From Mycolicibacterium fortuitum subsp. fortuitum (GTDB lineage: Bacteria > Actinomycetota > Actinomycetes > Mycobacteriales > Mycobacteriaceae): 64,000 bases of DNA. The notes beneath the pieces are model-generated. The model was not told where the DNA came from. It saw nothing but the letters and a program-made list of their open reading frames with translations, and did not search any database. The position numbers were made by a program, and so were the translations under genes. Shown one piece after another: positions 36,465 to 44,847 of the stretch. How positions within the stretch are numbered: position 1 is the stretch's first letter; each line of letters starts with the position of its first letter. The stretch is taken from NCBI RefSeq assembly GCF_022179545.1, contig NZ_AP025518.1, positions 2,666,001 through 2,730,000 of the forward strand. Direction: 5' to 3'.

Positions 36465-36937
36465 CGGAGCGCAGCCAGGACCCGATCCGGATGCCTCGAA
36501 CTGACCAGCCAGTACGGGGTGGGGTCATCCGGATCGTCGAGCACCACCAGGACCATCGGGCCGACCCAGGCCCGGTGCACGACGTAGGCAGCGGGATCGA
36601 GCTGGCGACCCAGTGCCGCCGACTTGGCCGACCGCGGCACCTCCGCGGACCGCGAGATGACGCTCGTCGGGAGGTGTGCGTCGCCGACCCACAACTCGGC
36701 GTCGCCGCCGCTGTCCCGCACCACCTTCAACTCGGTCTTGCTGAACCACATCAGCACGGCTGCCGCCACGCCGAACAGCAGTACGTACGGCAACCACACC
36801 GGAATCGCCGGAGCGGCCAGTCCGATCTCGAATGCGATGACTCCTGCCAGCACCGCAGCGGGCAGAGACCACCACCAGGGCACCCACAGACGTTCGCGGT
36901 AGTGAACGCTTTGGGTGGTTGCGCGCGTGTCTGACAC
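36458..36937 (-). CDS. DUF3093 membrane protein (Rv2698 type)
   Basis: The 159-residue protein (from GTG 36937; GTG 36970 is a longer option that would overlap dut) has two membrane segments ([20 protein letters not shown] and [19 protein letters not shown]) and a cytoplasmic domain ending in [19 protein letters not shown]. The pattern is DUF3093, function unknown. Its stop codon lies inside the tandem repeat. It diverges from dut with only about 25 bp between starts. Confidence 0.82.
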   Translation of the reverse strand: MSDTRATTQSVHYRERLWVPWWWSLPAAVLAGVIAFEIGLAAPAIPVWLPYVLLFGVAAAVLMWFSKTELKVVRDSGGDAELWVGDAHLPTSVISRSAEVPRSAKSAALGRQLDPAAYVVHRAWVGPMVLVVLDDPDDPTPYWLVSSRHPDRVLAALRG

Positions 36938-36948
36938 GCGGCTCAGAG

Positions 36949-36954
36949 TAATCT
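36949..36954 (+). promoter_or_regulatory. -10 element of dut, leaderless start predicted
   Basis: TAATCT ends 8 nt before the GTG of dut at 36963. No ribosome site precedes the GTG, so transcription probably starts at or next to the start codon. Confidence 0.55.
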
Positions 36955-36962
36955 GTGACGTC

Positions 36963-37427
36963 GTGTCCACCTCTCTGGCGGTCGTCCGATTGGACCGCGA
37001 ACTACCGATGCCCAGCCGGGCGCACGATGGGGACGCGGGCGTAGACCTCTACAGCGCGCGCGATGTCGAACTGGCGCCCGGGCAGCGAGAGCTCGTGCCC
37101 ACCGGCGTCGCCGTGGCCATCCCGCATGGAATGGTGGGGTTGATCCACCCGCGTTCGGGTTTGGCTGCACGCGTGGGCCTTTCGATCGTCAACAGCCCGG
37201 GCACCGTAGATGCCGGCTATCGAGGCGAGATCAAGGTCTCACTGATCAACCTCGATCCCGACACTCCGATCGTGATCAAACGGGGTGACCGGATTGCCCA
37301 GCTGTTGGTTCAGCGGGTAGAACTGCCCGAGTTGGTCGAGGTGACCTCCTTCGACGAGGCCGGCCTGGCTGACACCTCCCGTGGCGACGGCGGCCACGGT
37401 TCCTCCGGCGGACATGCGAGTTTGTGA
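36963..37427 (+). CDS. dut: dUTPase (deoxyuridine triphosphatase)
   Basis: A 154-residue trimeric dUTPase with all five motifs: [42 protein letters not shown] and the C-terminal [10 protein letters not shown]. It converts dUTP to dUMP and keeps uracil out of DNA. The GTG at 36963 starts [11 protein letters not shown], the family start. It matches Rv2697c. The DUF3710 gene follows with a one-base TGATG overlap. Confidence 0.97.
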   Translation: MSTSLAVVRLDRELPMPSRAHDGDAGVDLYSARDVELAPGQRELVPTGVAVAIPHGMVGLIHPRSGLAARVGLSIVNSPGTVDAGYRGEIKVSLINLDPDTPIVIKRGDRIAQLLVQRVELPELVEVTSFDEAGLADTSRGDGGHGSSGGHASL

Positions 37428-38215
37428 TGGCATTCGGAAAACGTAAGAACAACGAAGCGGCTGACGAGCAGGTTGTCGAGCAGGCGGCAGCCGGGCCGGC
37501 GGCCGAAGACCAGGCAGAAGACTGGGCCGACGACGATCAGGGTCCCTTCGATATCGAAGACTTCGACGACCCGGCTGTCGCCGTGCAGGGGCGTCTGGAC
37601 CTCGGGTCGGTGCTGATCCCCATGCCCGACGGCGGCCAGGTCCAGGTCGAGCTCAACGAGGCCGGTGCGCCCAGCGCGGTGTGGGTGGTCACGCCCAACG
37701 GCCGTTTCACCATCGCCGCCTACGCCGCCCCCAAGAGCGCCGGCCTGTGGCGTGAGGTGGCCGGCGAGCTCGCCGAATCGCTGCGCAAGGACGCCAGCTC
37801 GGTGGCCATCCAGGACGGCCCGTGGGGCCGGGAGGTGGTCGGTACGGGCAACGGCGGCGTCGTGCGCTTCATCGGCGTCGACGGCTACCGCTGGATGGTG
37901 CGCTGCGTCGTCAACGGCGCTCCGGAAACCATCGACGCGCTGGCCGCCGAGGCGCGGGCTTCGTTGGCCGACAGCGTGATTCGCCGCGGGGACACACCGC
38001 TGCCGGTACGCACGCCGTTGCAGGTGGAGCTGCCCGAGCCGATGGCCGCCCAACTGAGGGCTGCCGCCCAACAAGCCGCCATGCAGCAGGCCGCCCAGCA
38101 GCTCGCCGCTGCTTCGCAGCCCGCGCCGCAGGACCAGCCGCCGGCCGAGCCGGTGGCGCGACGCAGCGTGCAGGGCTCGGCGATGCAGCAGCTGCGCACC
38201 ATCACCGGCGGCTGA
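37427..38215 (+). CDS. DUF3710 protein (Rv2696c type)
   Basis: The 262-residue protein has a charged N-terminus, an acidic linker (DQAEDWADDDQGPFDIEDFDD), a conserved core (LDLGSVLIPMPDGGQVQVEL, GRFTIAAYAAPKSAGLWREV, DGYRWMVRCVVNG) and a Gln/Ala-rich C-terminus. It matches DUF3710, function unknown. Start ATG 37427 overlaps the dut stop by one base, so the two are translationally coupled. Confidence 0.87.
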   Translation: MAFGKRKNNEAADEQVVEQAAAGPAAEDQAEDWADDDQGPFDIEDFDDPAVAVQGRLDLGSVLIPMPDGGQVQVELNEAGAPSAVWVVTPNGRFTIAAYAAPKSAGLWREVAGELAESLRKDASSVAIQDGPWGREVVGTGNGGVVRFIGVDGYRWMVRCVVNGAPETIDALAAEARASLADSVIRRGDTPLPVRTPLQVELPEPMAAQLRAAAQQAAMQQAAQQLAAASQPAPQDQPPAEPVARRSVQGSAMQQLRTITGG

Positions 38216-38221
38216 GGCCCC

Positions 38222-38941
38222 TCAGCTGGCCAAGGTGTCGCTCGCGGCGTCGTGCAGGGCCGCCACACACGCGGCGCCGAGCACACCGGTGTCCAGTCCC
38301 ATCTGCTCGAGCGTGACCGACCGCAGCGCTGCCTGCGGCGCTGCGGTGACCCATTCGTAGCCGACCTCGGCCGGATGTACCGGGTCATCGGTGGCTACCG
38401 CGACGCCCATCGGCACGCTGAGCTGTTCGAGCTCGGCACAGCCGGGTGCGCGGTAACCGGCCGCTTCCTCCATCGCATCAGGCAGGGCCGGCCACTGGCC
38501 CACCCACGAGCGGGCCAGCTCGTCGGCCAGCCACGGCGGGCTGGAGGCCCGCATCTGCGCCACTGTGGCGGCCAGTCCGTCGCGGCGAAGCAGGTCCGCC
38601 GACTGCCGGGCCAGCAGTGCGGCGGGGGCGTGTGCAGAGGTACCGGTCCACGGCGGCAGGGCGGCCAGCACCGCTACCGTCCCGCCGGGATGGTCCAGTG
38701 CCCACCGCACCGACACGACAGCGCCGATGGACACCCCGCCGACCGCGATCGGGCCCGACCGGGCGGCGTCGTCCAACGCCTCCAGATAGCCCTCGACGAG
38801 CCGCTCCGGTGTCGGCGGCGGGGTTACCACCAGTGCGCCCGCGTCGTGCAGCGCATCGGAAAATGCCCGGTAGACGTAGTTGTCGTCGGACCCGGTGCCG
38901 GGCAGCAGAACGGTTGGCACACCGCGCAGAATGACGCTCAT
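38222..38941 (-). CDS. Alpha/beta hydrolase (Rv2695 type)
   Basis: The 239-residue protein has an N-terminal VPTVLLPGTGSDDNYVYRAF, a nucleophile elbow GVSIGA with Ser, and a late Asp (TDDPVHPAE) and His. This fits a small serine hydrolase. ATG 38941 is used; a GTG lies one codon upstream. It converges on the DUF3710 gene with a six-base gap. The substrate is unknown. Confidence 0.82.
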   Translation of the reverse strand: MSVILRGVPTVLLPGTGSDDNYVYRAFSDALHDAGALVVTPPPTPERLVEGYLEALDDAARSGPIAVGGVSIGAVVSVRWALDHPGGTVAVLAALPPWTGTSAHAPAALLARQSADLLRRDGLAATVAQMRASSPPWLADELARSWVGQWPALPDAMEEAAGYRAPGCAELEQLSVPMGVAVATDDPVHPAEVGYEWVTAAPQAALRSVTLEQMGLDTGVLGAACVAALHDAASDTLAS

Positions 38942-39075
38942 CACACGATCGTGCCTGCCCCGTCAAATCGTCGGCGTGCCGACCCGCACCCCACGTGGCA
39001 TTCGGTCAACAAGAGGTCTACCGTGGCCTTGGTTGGGCGGATTCACAGTGGATCCGCAGAAGGTCAGGAGAGGCC

Positions 39076-39447
39076 ATGGCTACGGCCGAAGGGTATCTGC
39101 GCCGGCTCACACGACGCCTGACGGAAGACCCCGAACAGCTTGATGTCGAAGAGCTCAGCGATGAGGCAGCCAATACCGGCGCCCTGAGGGCGATCGACGC
39201 CCAGCGCGGCCAGGAAGTGACGATGGTCGGCACCCTGCGCAGCGTGGAATGTAACGGCAAGGGGTGTTCCGGCGGCATCAAGGCCGAGTTGTTCGACGGC
39301 ACCGACACGGTGTTGTTGGTGTGGCTGGGGCAGCGCCGCATTCCAGGTATCGAACCCGGTTGCACCCTGCGGGTGCACGGTCGGGTGGGCAAGCTGGAGA
39401 ACGGCGCCAAGGCGATTTACAACCCCCGCTACGAAATTCAGAAGTGA
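39076..39447 (+). CDS. OB-fold nucleic-acid-binding protein (Rv2694c type)
   Basis: The 123-residue protein contains an OB-fold anticodon-binding-like domain (REVTMVGTLRSVEC-type strand pattern, AELFDGTDTVLLVWLGQRRI, CTLRVHGRVG). The ATG at 39076 follows AGGAGAGG. It is followed by the DUF3159 gene with a GTGA four-base overlap. A role in nucleic-acid binding is inferred from fold only. Confidence 0.82.
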   Translation: MATAEGYLRRLTRRLTEDPEQLDVEELSDEAANTGALRAIDAQRGQEVTMVGTLRSVECNGKGCSGGIKAELFDGTDTVLLVWLGQRRIPGIEPGCTLRVHGRVGKLENGAKAIYNPRYEIQK

Positions 39448-40148
39448 GTCAGCCCGAAAACAACACAGGCGACGCGCCCCCATCGGAGAGTGACCCGGCG
39501 CAGACACCTGCCCATGGTGGCGGGCGCGCAGTCCTCGAACAGATGGGCGGCATCAGCGGCCTGATCTATTCGTCGCTGCCGGTGGTGGTGTTCGTCCCGG
39601 TGTCCACGGCGTTCGGGCTGATGCCCGCGATCGGCGCTGCTCTGGGCGTGGCGACATTGATCCTCATCTGGCGGTTGTTCCGCCGCGAATCCGTTCAGCC
39701 CGCGGTGTCGGGATTCTTCGCGGTGGGCATCAGCGCCCTGATCGCCTACGTGGTAGGGGAGTCGAAAGGCTATTTCCTGCTTGGCATCTGGAGCTCGCTG
39801 GTGTACGCCGTGCTGTTCGGGATATCGGTGATCATCCGCCGCCCGGTGGTCGGTTACATCTGGGGTTGGGTCAACACCCACGACCGGGCGTGGCGCGACG
39901 TGCGCGGGGCGGTGATGGCGTTCGACATCGCCACGGTGACCTGGGTGGCGGTGTTCGGCTCCCGGTTCCTGGTTCAGCAGTACCTGTACGACTCCGACGA
40001 GACCGGATGGCTGGGCTTCGCCCGTATCGCGATGGGCTGGCCGTTGACCGCTGTGGCGGCGTTGGTGACGTACCTGGCCATCCGGGCCGCGCAGCGCGCC
40101 ATCCACGAGCAGGACGCGGTCTCCAACGCCGAGGACAGCTCCGACTGA
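39444..40148 (+). CDS. DUF3159 membrane protein (Rv2693c type)
   Basis: The 234-residue protein has a polar N-terminus and about six membrane segments (LIYSSLPVVVFVPVSTAFGL, AIGAALGVATLILIWRLF, GFFAVGISALIAYVVGE, GIWSSLVYAVLFGISVII, DIATVTWVAVFGSRFLV, WPLTAVAALVTYLAIRA). This is the DUF3159 pattern with a conserved KGYFLLGIW loop. The function is unknown. The GTG start overlaps the OB-fold gene by four bases. Confidence 0.85.
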   Translation: MSQPENNTGDAPPSESDPAQTPAHGGGRAVLEQMGGISGLIYSSLPVVVFVPVSTAFGLMPAIGAALGVATLILIWRLFRRESVQPAVSGFFAVGISALIAYVVGESKGYFLLGIWSSLVYAVLFGISVIIRRPVVGYIWGWVNTHDRAWRDVRGAVMAFDIATVTWVAVFGSRFLVQQYLYDSDETGWLGFARIAMGWPLTAVAALVTYLAIRAAQRAIHEQDAVSNAEDSSD

Positions 40149-40162
40149 GCAGGAGCGCCGCG

Positions 40163-40831
40163 TCAGCGCGGGGCCTGGCGCAGCAGCAGGGCGCGCAGAT
40201 CGTCCTCGGACTCGGTGACGGCGACGAACAACAACTCGTCTCCACCTTCGAGCGGTTCATCGGATTCGGGCACGATCACCCTGGACCCGCGCAGGATCGT
40301 GACAAGTGCGGTGTCGCGGGGCAGGTCGAGGCGTTTGACGGGCTTGCCGCCCCACGGCGTGTCGTCGGGCAGCGTGATCTCGACCAGGTTGGCCTGGCCC
40401 TTGCGGAACTCCATCAGACGTACCAAGTCGCCGACCGCGACAGCCTCCTCGACGAGTGAGGCGAGCATGCGCGGCGTCGACACCGCCACGTCCACACCCC
40501 AGTTCTCGTCGAACAGCCACTCGTTGCGGGGATCGTTGACCCGGGCCACCACCCGCGGGACCGCGAATTCGGTCTTGGCCAACAGGCTCACCACGACATT
40601 GACCTTGTCGTCACCGGTCGCGGCGATCACCACGTCGAACTCCTCGAGCTTGACCGACTCCATCACGGTCAGCTCACAGGCATCACCCAGCCGCCAGTGC
40701 GCGGCCGGGATGGCGTCCACGTCGATGTGGCTGGGGTTGCGCTCCAGCAGCGTCACGTCGTGGTTGTTCTCAAGCAACTCTCGGGCGATGGAACGGCCTA
40801 CGGCCCCGGCCCCGGCGATGGCAACTTTCAT
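40163..40831 (-). CDS. ceoC: Trk potassium uptake regulatory subunit CeoC (TrkA-like)
   Basis: A 222-residue RCK-type protein with an N-terminal dinucleotide-binding domain (MKVAIAGAGAVGRSIA) and a C-terminal TrkA-C domain (GGKPVKRLDLPRDTALVTI). It gates a potassium transport channel by binding NAD(H) or ATP. It overlaps ceoB by one base (TGATG), so the pair is co-translated. It matches Rv2692. Confidence 0.93.
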   Translation of the reverse strand: MKVAIAGAGAVGRSIARELLENNHDVTLLERNPSHIDVDAIPAAHWRLGDACELTVMESVKLEEFDVVIAATGDDKVNVVVSLLAKTEFAVPRVVARVNDPRNEWLFDENWGVDVAVSTPRMLASLVEEAVAVGDLVRLMEFRKGQANLVEITLPDDTPWGGKPVKRLDLPRDTALVTILRGSRVIVPESDEPLEGGDELLFVAVTESEDDLRALLLRQAPR

Positions 40832-41505
40832 CAGTGGGACTCCACGTCCTCGCTCGGCGGCAGTGCCGCGATGGCCAGCGCCTCGGCGATGTGTCCGGAG
40901 ACCGCCGCCATGTACACCTGATCGCCGGCCTGGATCACGGTCTTGGGCTCAGGCAGGTAGCCATTGCCGAACCGGATCATGAAGGCCACCCGGCCGCCCG
41001 TGGCAGCCTCCAGGTCGGTCACCAGATGTCCGGCCCAATTCTGGTGCAACGGCAGTTCGGCCACGCCCACGTTGCCCGACGGGTCGCGCCACTTGGTGGT
41101 CTCGGTCTCGCGGGTCAGCACGTTGAGCAGCCGGTCGGTGGTCCACGGGACCGTGGCCACGGTCGGGATACCCAGACGTTCGTAGACCGCGGCGCGCTTG
41201 GCGTCGTAGATCCGCGCGACCACACGCTCGACACCGAACGTCTCGCGGGCCACCCGGGCCGAGATGATGTTGGAGTTGTCGCCCGAGGACACGGCGGCGA
41301 ACGCGCCGGCCTCCTCGATACCGGCGCGCAACAGCACGTCGCGATCGAAGCCCATACCTAGGACGCGTTCACCGGCGAACTCCGGCGCGAGCCGGTGGAA
41401 TGCGGTGCTGTCACGGTCGATGACCGCGACCTCATGGCCGATCCTGGCCAGGCTGTCTGCGAGGGAGGCGCCCACCCGGCCGCACCCCATGACCACTACA
41501 CGCAC
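40831..41505 (-). CDS. ceoB: Trk potassium uptake regulatory subunit CeoB (TrkA-like)
   Basis: A 224-residue RCK protein with VRVVVMGCGRVGASLA at the N-terminus, Asp in VAVIDRDSTAFHRL for the ribose, and a TrkA-C domain (PEPKTVIQAGDQVYMAAV). The GTG at 41505 follows GGAAAGGA; sequence further upstream is open but not conserved. With CeoC it probably forms a hetero-ring on a membrane transporter. It diverges from the APC permease over 106 bp, and that permease may be the partner. Confidence 0.93.
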   Translation of the reverse strand: MRVVVMGCGRVGASLADSLARIGHEVAVIDRDSTAFHRLAPEFAGERVLGMGFDRDVLLRAGIEEAGAFAAVSSGDNSNIISARVARETFGVERVVARIYDAKRAAVYERLGIPTVATVPWTTDRLLNVLTRETETTKWRDPSGNVGVAELPLHQNWAGHLVTDLEAATGGRVAFMIRFGNGYLPEPKTVIQAGDQVYMAAVSGHIAEALAIAALPPSEDVESH

Positions 41506-41597
41506 CCGAAGGTCCTTTCCGGTGGCAGAAAAGCAATATTGCTCGATCCGTGCACCCGGAACGCTACAGCTTTGTGACGACTTTTCGTGTTCGGGCT

Positions 41598-41603
41598 TAG
41601 TCT
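41598..41603 (+). promoter_or_regulatory. -10 element of the APC permease, leaderless start predicted
   Basis: TAGTCT ends 8 nt before GTG 41612, and no ribosome site is present. Confidence 0.5.
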
Positions 41604-41611
41604 TGGCTCTC

Positions 41612-43606
41612 GTGTCCAAGCTTTCGACGGCAGCGCGCCGGTTGGTTCTGGGGCGGCCGTTCCGCAGCGACAAGCTCTCTCACACGCTGTTGCCCAAACG
41701 CATCGCCCTGCCGGTGTTCGCCTCCGACGCGTTGTCATCGGTGGCCTACGCGCCCGAGGAAGTCTTCCTCGTGCTGTCCGTGGCCGGGCTCACGGCGTAC
41801 TCGCTGACTCCGTGGATCGGTCTGGCGGTGGCCGCCGTCATGCTGATCGTGATCGCCAGCTACCGGCAGAACGTGCACGCCTATCCGTCCGGTGGCGGCG
41901 ATTACGAGGTGGTCACCACCAATCTCGGTCCGACCGCGGGGCTCACGGTGGCCAGTGCCCTGATGGTGGATTACGTGCTGACCGTTGCGGTGTCGATGTC
42001 ATCGGCCATGTCGAACATCGGTTCGGCAGTGCCGTTCGTCGCTCAGCACAAGGTGCTGTTCGCGGTGGTGGCGATCCTGCTGCTGGCCTCGATGAACCTG
42101 CGTGGGCTGCGGGAATCGGGTACGGCGTTCGCGATTCCCACCTACGCGTTCATGATCGGCATGTACATCATGCTGGGCTGGGGGCTGTTCCAGATCTATG
42201 TTCTGGGCAATCCGCTGCGTGCGGAATCGGCGGGTTTCGAGATGCACCCCGAACACGGCGAGGTGCTCGGCTTCGCCCTGGTGTTCCTGGTGGCCCGGGC
42301 GTTCTCCTCGGGGTCGGCGGCGCTGACCGGTGTCGAGGCGATCAGCAACGGCGTGCCGGCCTTCCGGAAACCCAAGTCGCGTAACGCCGCAACCACGCTA
42401 CTGCTGCTCGGTGTGATCTCGGTGACATTGCTGATGGGCATCATCCTGCTGGCCAAGGCCACCGGGGTGAAGATCGCCGAACGCCCGCAAGAGCAGCTGA
42501 TCGGTGCACCCGTCGACTATCACCAGAAGACCCTGATCGCCCAGCTCGCCGACGCGGTGTTCCACAACTTCCCGGTGGGCCTCTACCTGATCGCCGGCGT
42601 CACCGCGCTGATCCTGATGTTGGCCGCCAACACCGCCTTCAACGGATTCCCGGTACTCGGCTCGATCCTGGCCCAGGATCGTTACCTGCCGCGACAGCTG
42701 CACACCCGTGGTGACCGGCTGGCGTTCTCCAACGGCATCTTGTTCCTCGCCTTCGCCGCGATTGCCTTCGTGGTCGCGTTCCGTGCCGAGGTGACCGCGC
42801 TGATCCAGCTCTACATCGTGGGCGTGTTCGTATCGTTCACGCTCAGCCAGATCGGCATGGTGCGGCACTGGACGCGGTTGTTGCGCACCGAAACCGATCC
42901 GGCGGTGCGGCGGCACATGATGCGCTCGCGTGTCATCAACGCCGTCGGCCTCACCGCGACCGGGGCCGTCCTGGTGGTCGTCGTGGTCACCAAGTTCGCC
43001 GCCGGGGCGTGGATCGCCATCCTGGCGATGAGCGCCCTGTTCGTGATCATGAAGATGATCCACAAGCACTACGACACCGTCGCCCGCGAGCTCGAGAAGG
43101 AGGACGAGGAAGCCGGGGACATGGTGTTGCCGAGCCGCAACCATGCCGTGGTCCTGGTGTCGAAGCTGCATCTGCCGACCAAACGCGCGCTGGCCTATGC
43201 GCGGGCCACCCGACCGGACGTGCTCGAGGCGATCACGGTCAGTGTCGACGATGCCGAGACCCGTGCCCTGGTGCATCAGTGGGAGGACAGCGACATCAGC
43301 GTGCCGCTGAAGGTGATCGCGTCTCCCTACCGCGAGATCACGCGCCCGGTACTGGATTACGTCAAGCGGGTGACCAAGGAATCACCGCGGACCGTGGTGA
43401 CGGTGTTCATCCCCGAGTACGTCGTCGGTCACTGGTGGGAACAGGTGCTGCACAACCAGAGCGCGCTTCGGCTCAAGGGGCGGCTGCTGTTCATGCCCAA
43501 CGTGATGGTCACATCGGTTCCGTGGCAACTGAATTCCTCGGAGCGGCTCAAGGCGCTGCAACCGCGCGCCACCCCGGGCGATGCGCGCAGGGGCTTCCTC
43601 GAATGA
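41612..43606 (+). CDS. APC-superfamily permease (Rv2690c type)
   Basis: The 664-residue protein has about twelve membrane segments from residue 40 on (for example WIGLAVAAVMLIVIASY, VASALMVDYVLTVAVSMSS, FALVFLVARAFSSGSAALTG, LYLIAGVTALILMLAANTA) and a cytoplasmic C-terminal domain of about 180 residues with USP-like features (LPTKRALAYARATRPDVLEA). The sequence FASDALSSVAYAPEE is typical of APC transporters related to KUP/KimA-type potassium carriers. Together with the adjacent ceoB/ceoC it may form a regulated potassium uptake system (inference). Confidence 0.9.
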   Translation: MSKLSTAARRLVLGRPFRSDKLSHTLLPKRIALPVFASDALSSVAYAPEEVFLVLSVAGLTAYSLTPWIGLAVAAVMLIVIASYRQNVHAYPSGGGDYEVVTTNLGPTAGLTVASALMVDYVLTVAVSMSSAMSNIGSAVPFVAQHKVLFAVVAILLLASMNLRGLRESGTAFAIPTYAFMIGMYIMLGWGLFQIYVLGNPLRAESAGFEMHPEHGEVLGFALVFLVARAFSSGSAALTGVEAISNGVPAFRKPKSRNAATTLLLLGVISVTLLMGIILLAKATGVKIAERPQEQLIGAPVDYHQKTLIAQLADAVFHNFPVGLYLIAGVTALILMLAANTAFNGFPVLGSILAQDRYLPRQLHTRGDRLAFSNGILFLAFAAIAFVVAFRAEVTALIQLYIVGVFVSFTLSQIGMVRHWTRLLRTETDPAVRRHMMRSRVINAVGLTATGAVLVVVVVTKFAAGAWIAILAMSALFVIMKMIHKHYDTVARELEKEDEEAGDMVLPSRNHAVVLVSKLHLPTKRALAYARATRPDVLEAITVSVDDAETRALVHQWEDSDISVPLKVIASPYREITRPVLDYVKRVTKESPRTVVTVFIPEYVVGHWWEQVLHNQSALRLKGRLLFMPNVMVTSVPWQLNSSERLKALQPRATPGDARRGFLE

Positions 43607-44820
43607 CCGAACTGACGCTGACCACCGGCCCGGCGGCAAACGGCGGCAGTTGCGTGGCCCGCCACGACGGCCGGGTGGTGTTCGTCCGCTACGCCCTGCC
43701 CGGCGAGACGGTGCGGGTCCAGGTCCTCGACGAGCGTGGATCGTATTGGCACGCAAAGGTTGTCGATGTGATCGATGCCTCGCCGGACCGGGTCGACTCA
43801 CTGTGCTCCATCGCCGGGGCCGACGGTGCCGGGTGTTGTGACCTGGCGTTCGCCGAGCCCGGTGCGGCGCGGCGGCTCAAGGGCTCGGTGGTGGCCAACC
43901 AGTTGGCCCGGCTGGGCGGATACACCTGGGGTGATGAGCAGACGGCGGTGGCCGAACCGGTCGGCGCCGGCGAGGTTCGCGGCTGGCGCACCCGGGTGCG
44001 GCTGGATACGGCCCGAGACGGGCGGGCGGGATTCCACCGCTACCACAGCGCCGAGCTGGTCACCGCTCTCAACTGCGCCCAACTGCCGGTCGAGCTGGTC
44101 GACGGACTCTCCGAGATGCGTTGGACCCCGGGCGCGCACGTGCACGCGGTGTTGGACTCCGACGGCCGCAGACACGTCGTGCAGTCGGGGCCGAAACCCG
44201 TCCGCACAGGTAACCGCGCGGGCGGTCCGAAGAATCCGACCCGCGTCGTCGAGGGCGAATACGAGGCCGTGCAGCGGGTCGGTGGGCGGGAATGGATGCT
44301 GCCGGTGACGGCGTTCTGGCAGGCCCACCGGGGCGCAGCGGCCCTCTACAGCGAACTGGTGGCCGATCGGTCCGGATTGCAGCCCGGCATGACGGCGTGG
44401 GATCTGTACGGCGGCGCCGGGGTCTTCGCCGCCGCGCTGGCCCAACAGGTCGGTCCGGACGGGCAGGTTCTGACGGTCGACACGTCGCGCGGAGCGTCGC
44501 GCGCCGCGCGCAACGCATTGGCCGACCTGCCCTGGGTCTCGGTGGTCACCGACTCCGTGCGTCGCGCGCTGTCCGCGCAGTCGGTACGTCCGGACGTGGT
44601 GGTGCTCGATCCGCCGCGCACCGGCGCCGGCCGTGAGGTGATCGACGCGCTGGCGGCCACCGAGGCGCCCAGGGTCATCCACATCGGTTGTGAGGCAGCA
44701 TCTTTCGCCCGTGACGTGGGGCTGTATCTGGGGCACGGCTACAGCGTGGAGGAATTGCGGGTCTTCGACTCCTTCCCGCTCACCCACCATGTGGAGTGCG
44801 TCGCGGTCCTGACCCGCTGA
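43603..44820 (+). CDS. TrmA/RlmD-family RNA methyltransferase (Rv2689c type)
   Basis: The 405-residue enzyme has an N-terminal TRAM domain (VARHDGRVVFVRYALPGETV), a central domain and a C-terminal SAM fold (WDLYGGAGVFAAAL, VVLDPPRTGAG). Cys in the HIGCEAASFARD segment is the expected catalytic residue for uracil C5 methylation. It lacks the four-Cys iron-sulfur site of RlmD at the usual place, although paired Cys in SLCSI and GCCDLAF are present. The ATG overlaps the permease stop (ATGA). Confidence 0.9.
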   Translation: MTELTLTTGPAANGGSCVARHDGRVVFVRYALPGETVRVQVLDERGSYWHAKVVDVIDASPDRVDSLCSIAGADGAGCCDLAFAEPGAARRLKGSVVANQLARLGGYTWGDEQTAVAEPVGAGEVRGWRTRVRLDTARDGRAGFHRYHSAELVTALNCAQLPVELVDGLSEMRWTPGAHVHAVLDSDGRRHVVQSGPKPVRTGNRAGGPKNPTRVVEGEYEAVQRVGGREWMLPVTAFWQAHRGAAALYSELVADRSGLQPGMTAWDLYGGAGVFAAALAQQVGPDGQVLTVDTSRGASRAARNALADLPWVSVVTDSVRRALSAQSVRPDVVVLDPPRTGAGREVIDALAATEAPRVIHIGCEAASFARDVGLYLGHGYSVEELRVFDSFPLTHHVECVAVLTR

Positions 44821-44847
44821 CGTGCTGACCCGCTGAACAGGCCCGGC

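Noticed and set aside
44809..44836. Direct repeat CTGACCCGCTGA, two copies 16 bp apart, at the end of the RNA methyltransferase gene
   Set aside because: Only two short copies, partly in coding sequence; probably local slippage with no function.
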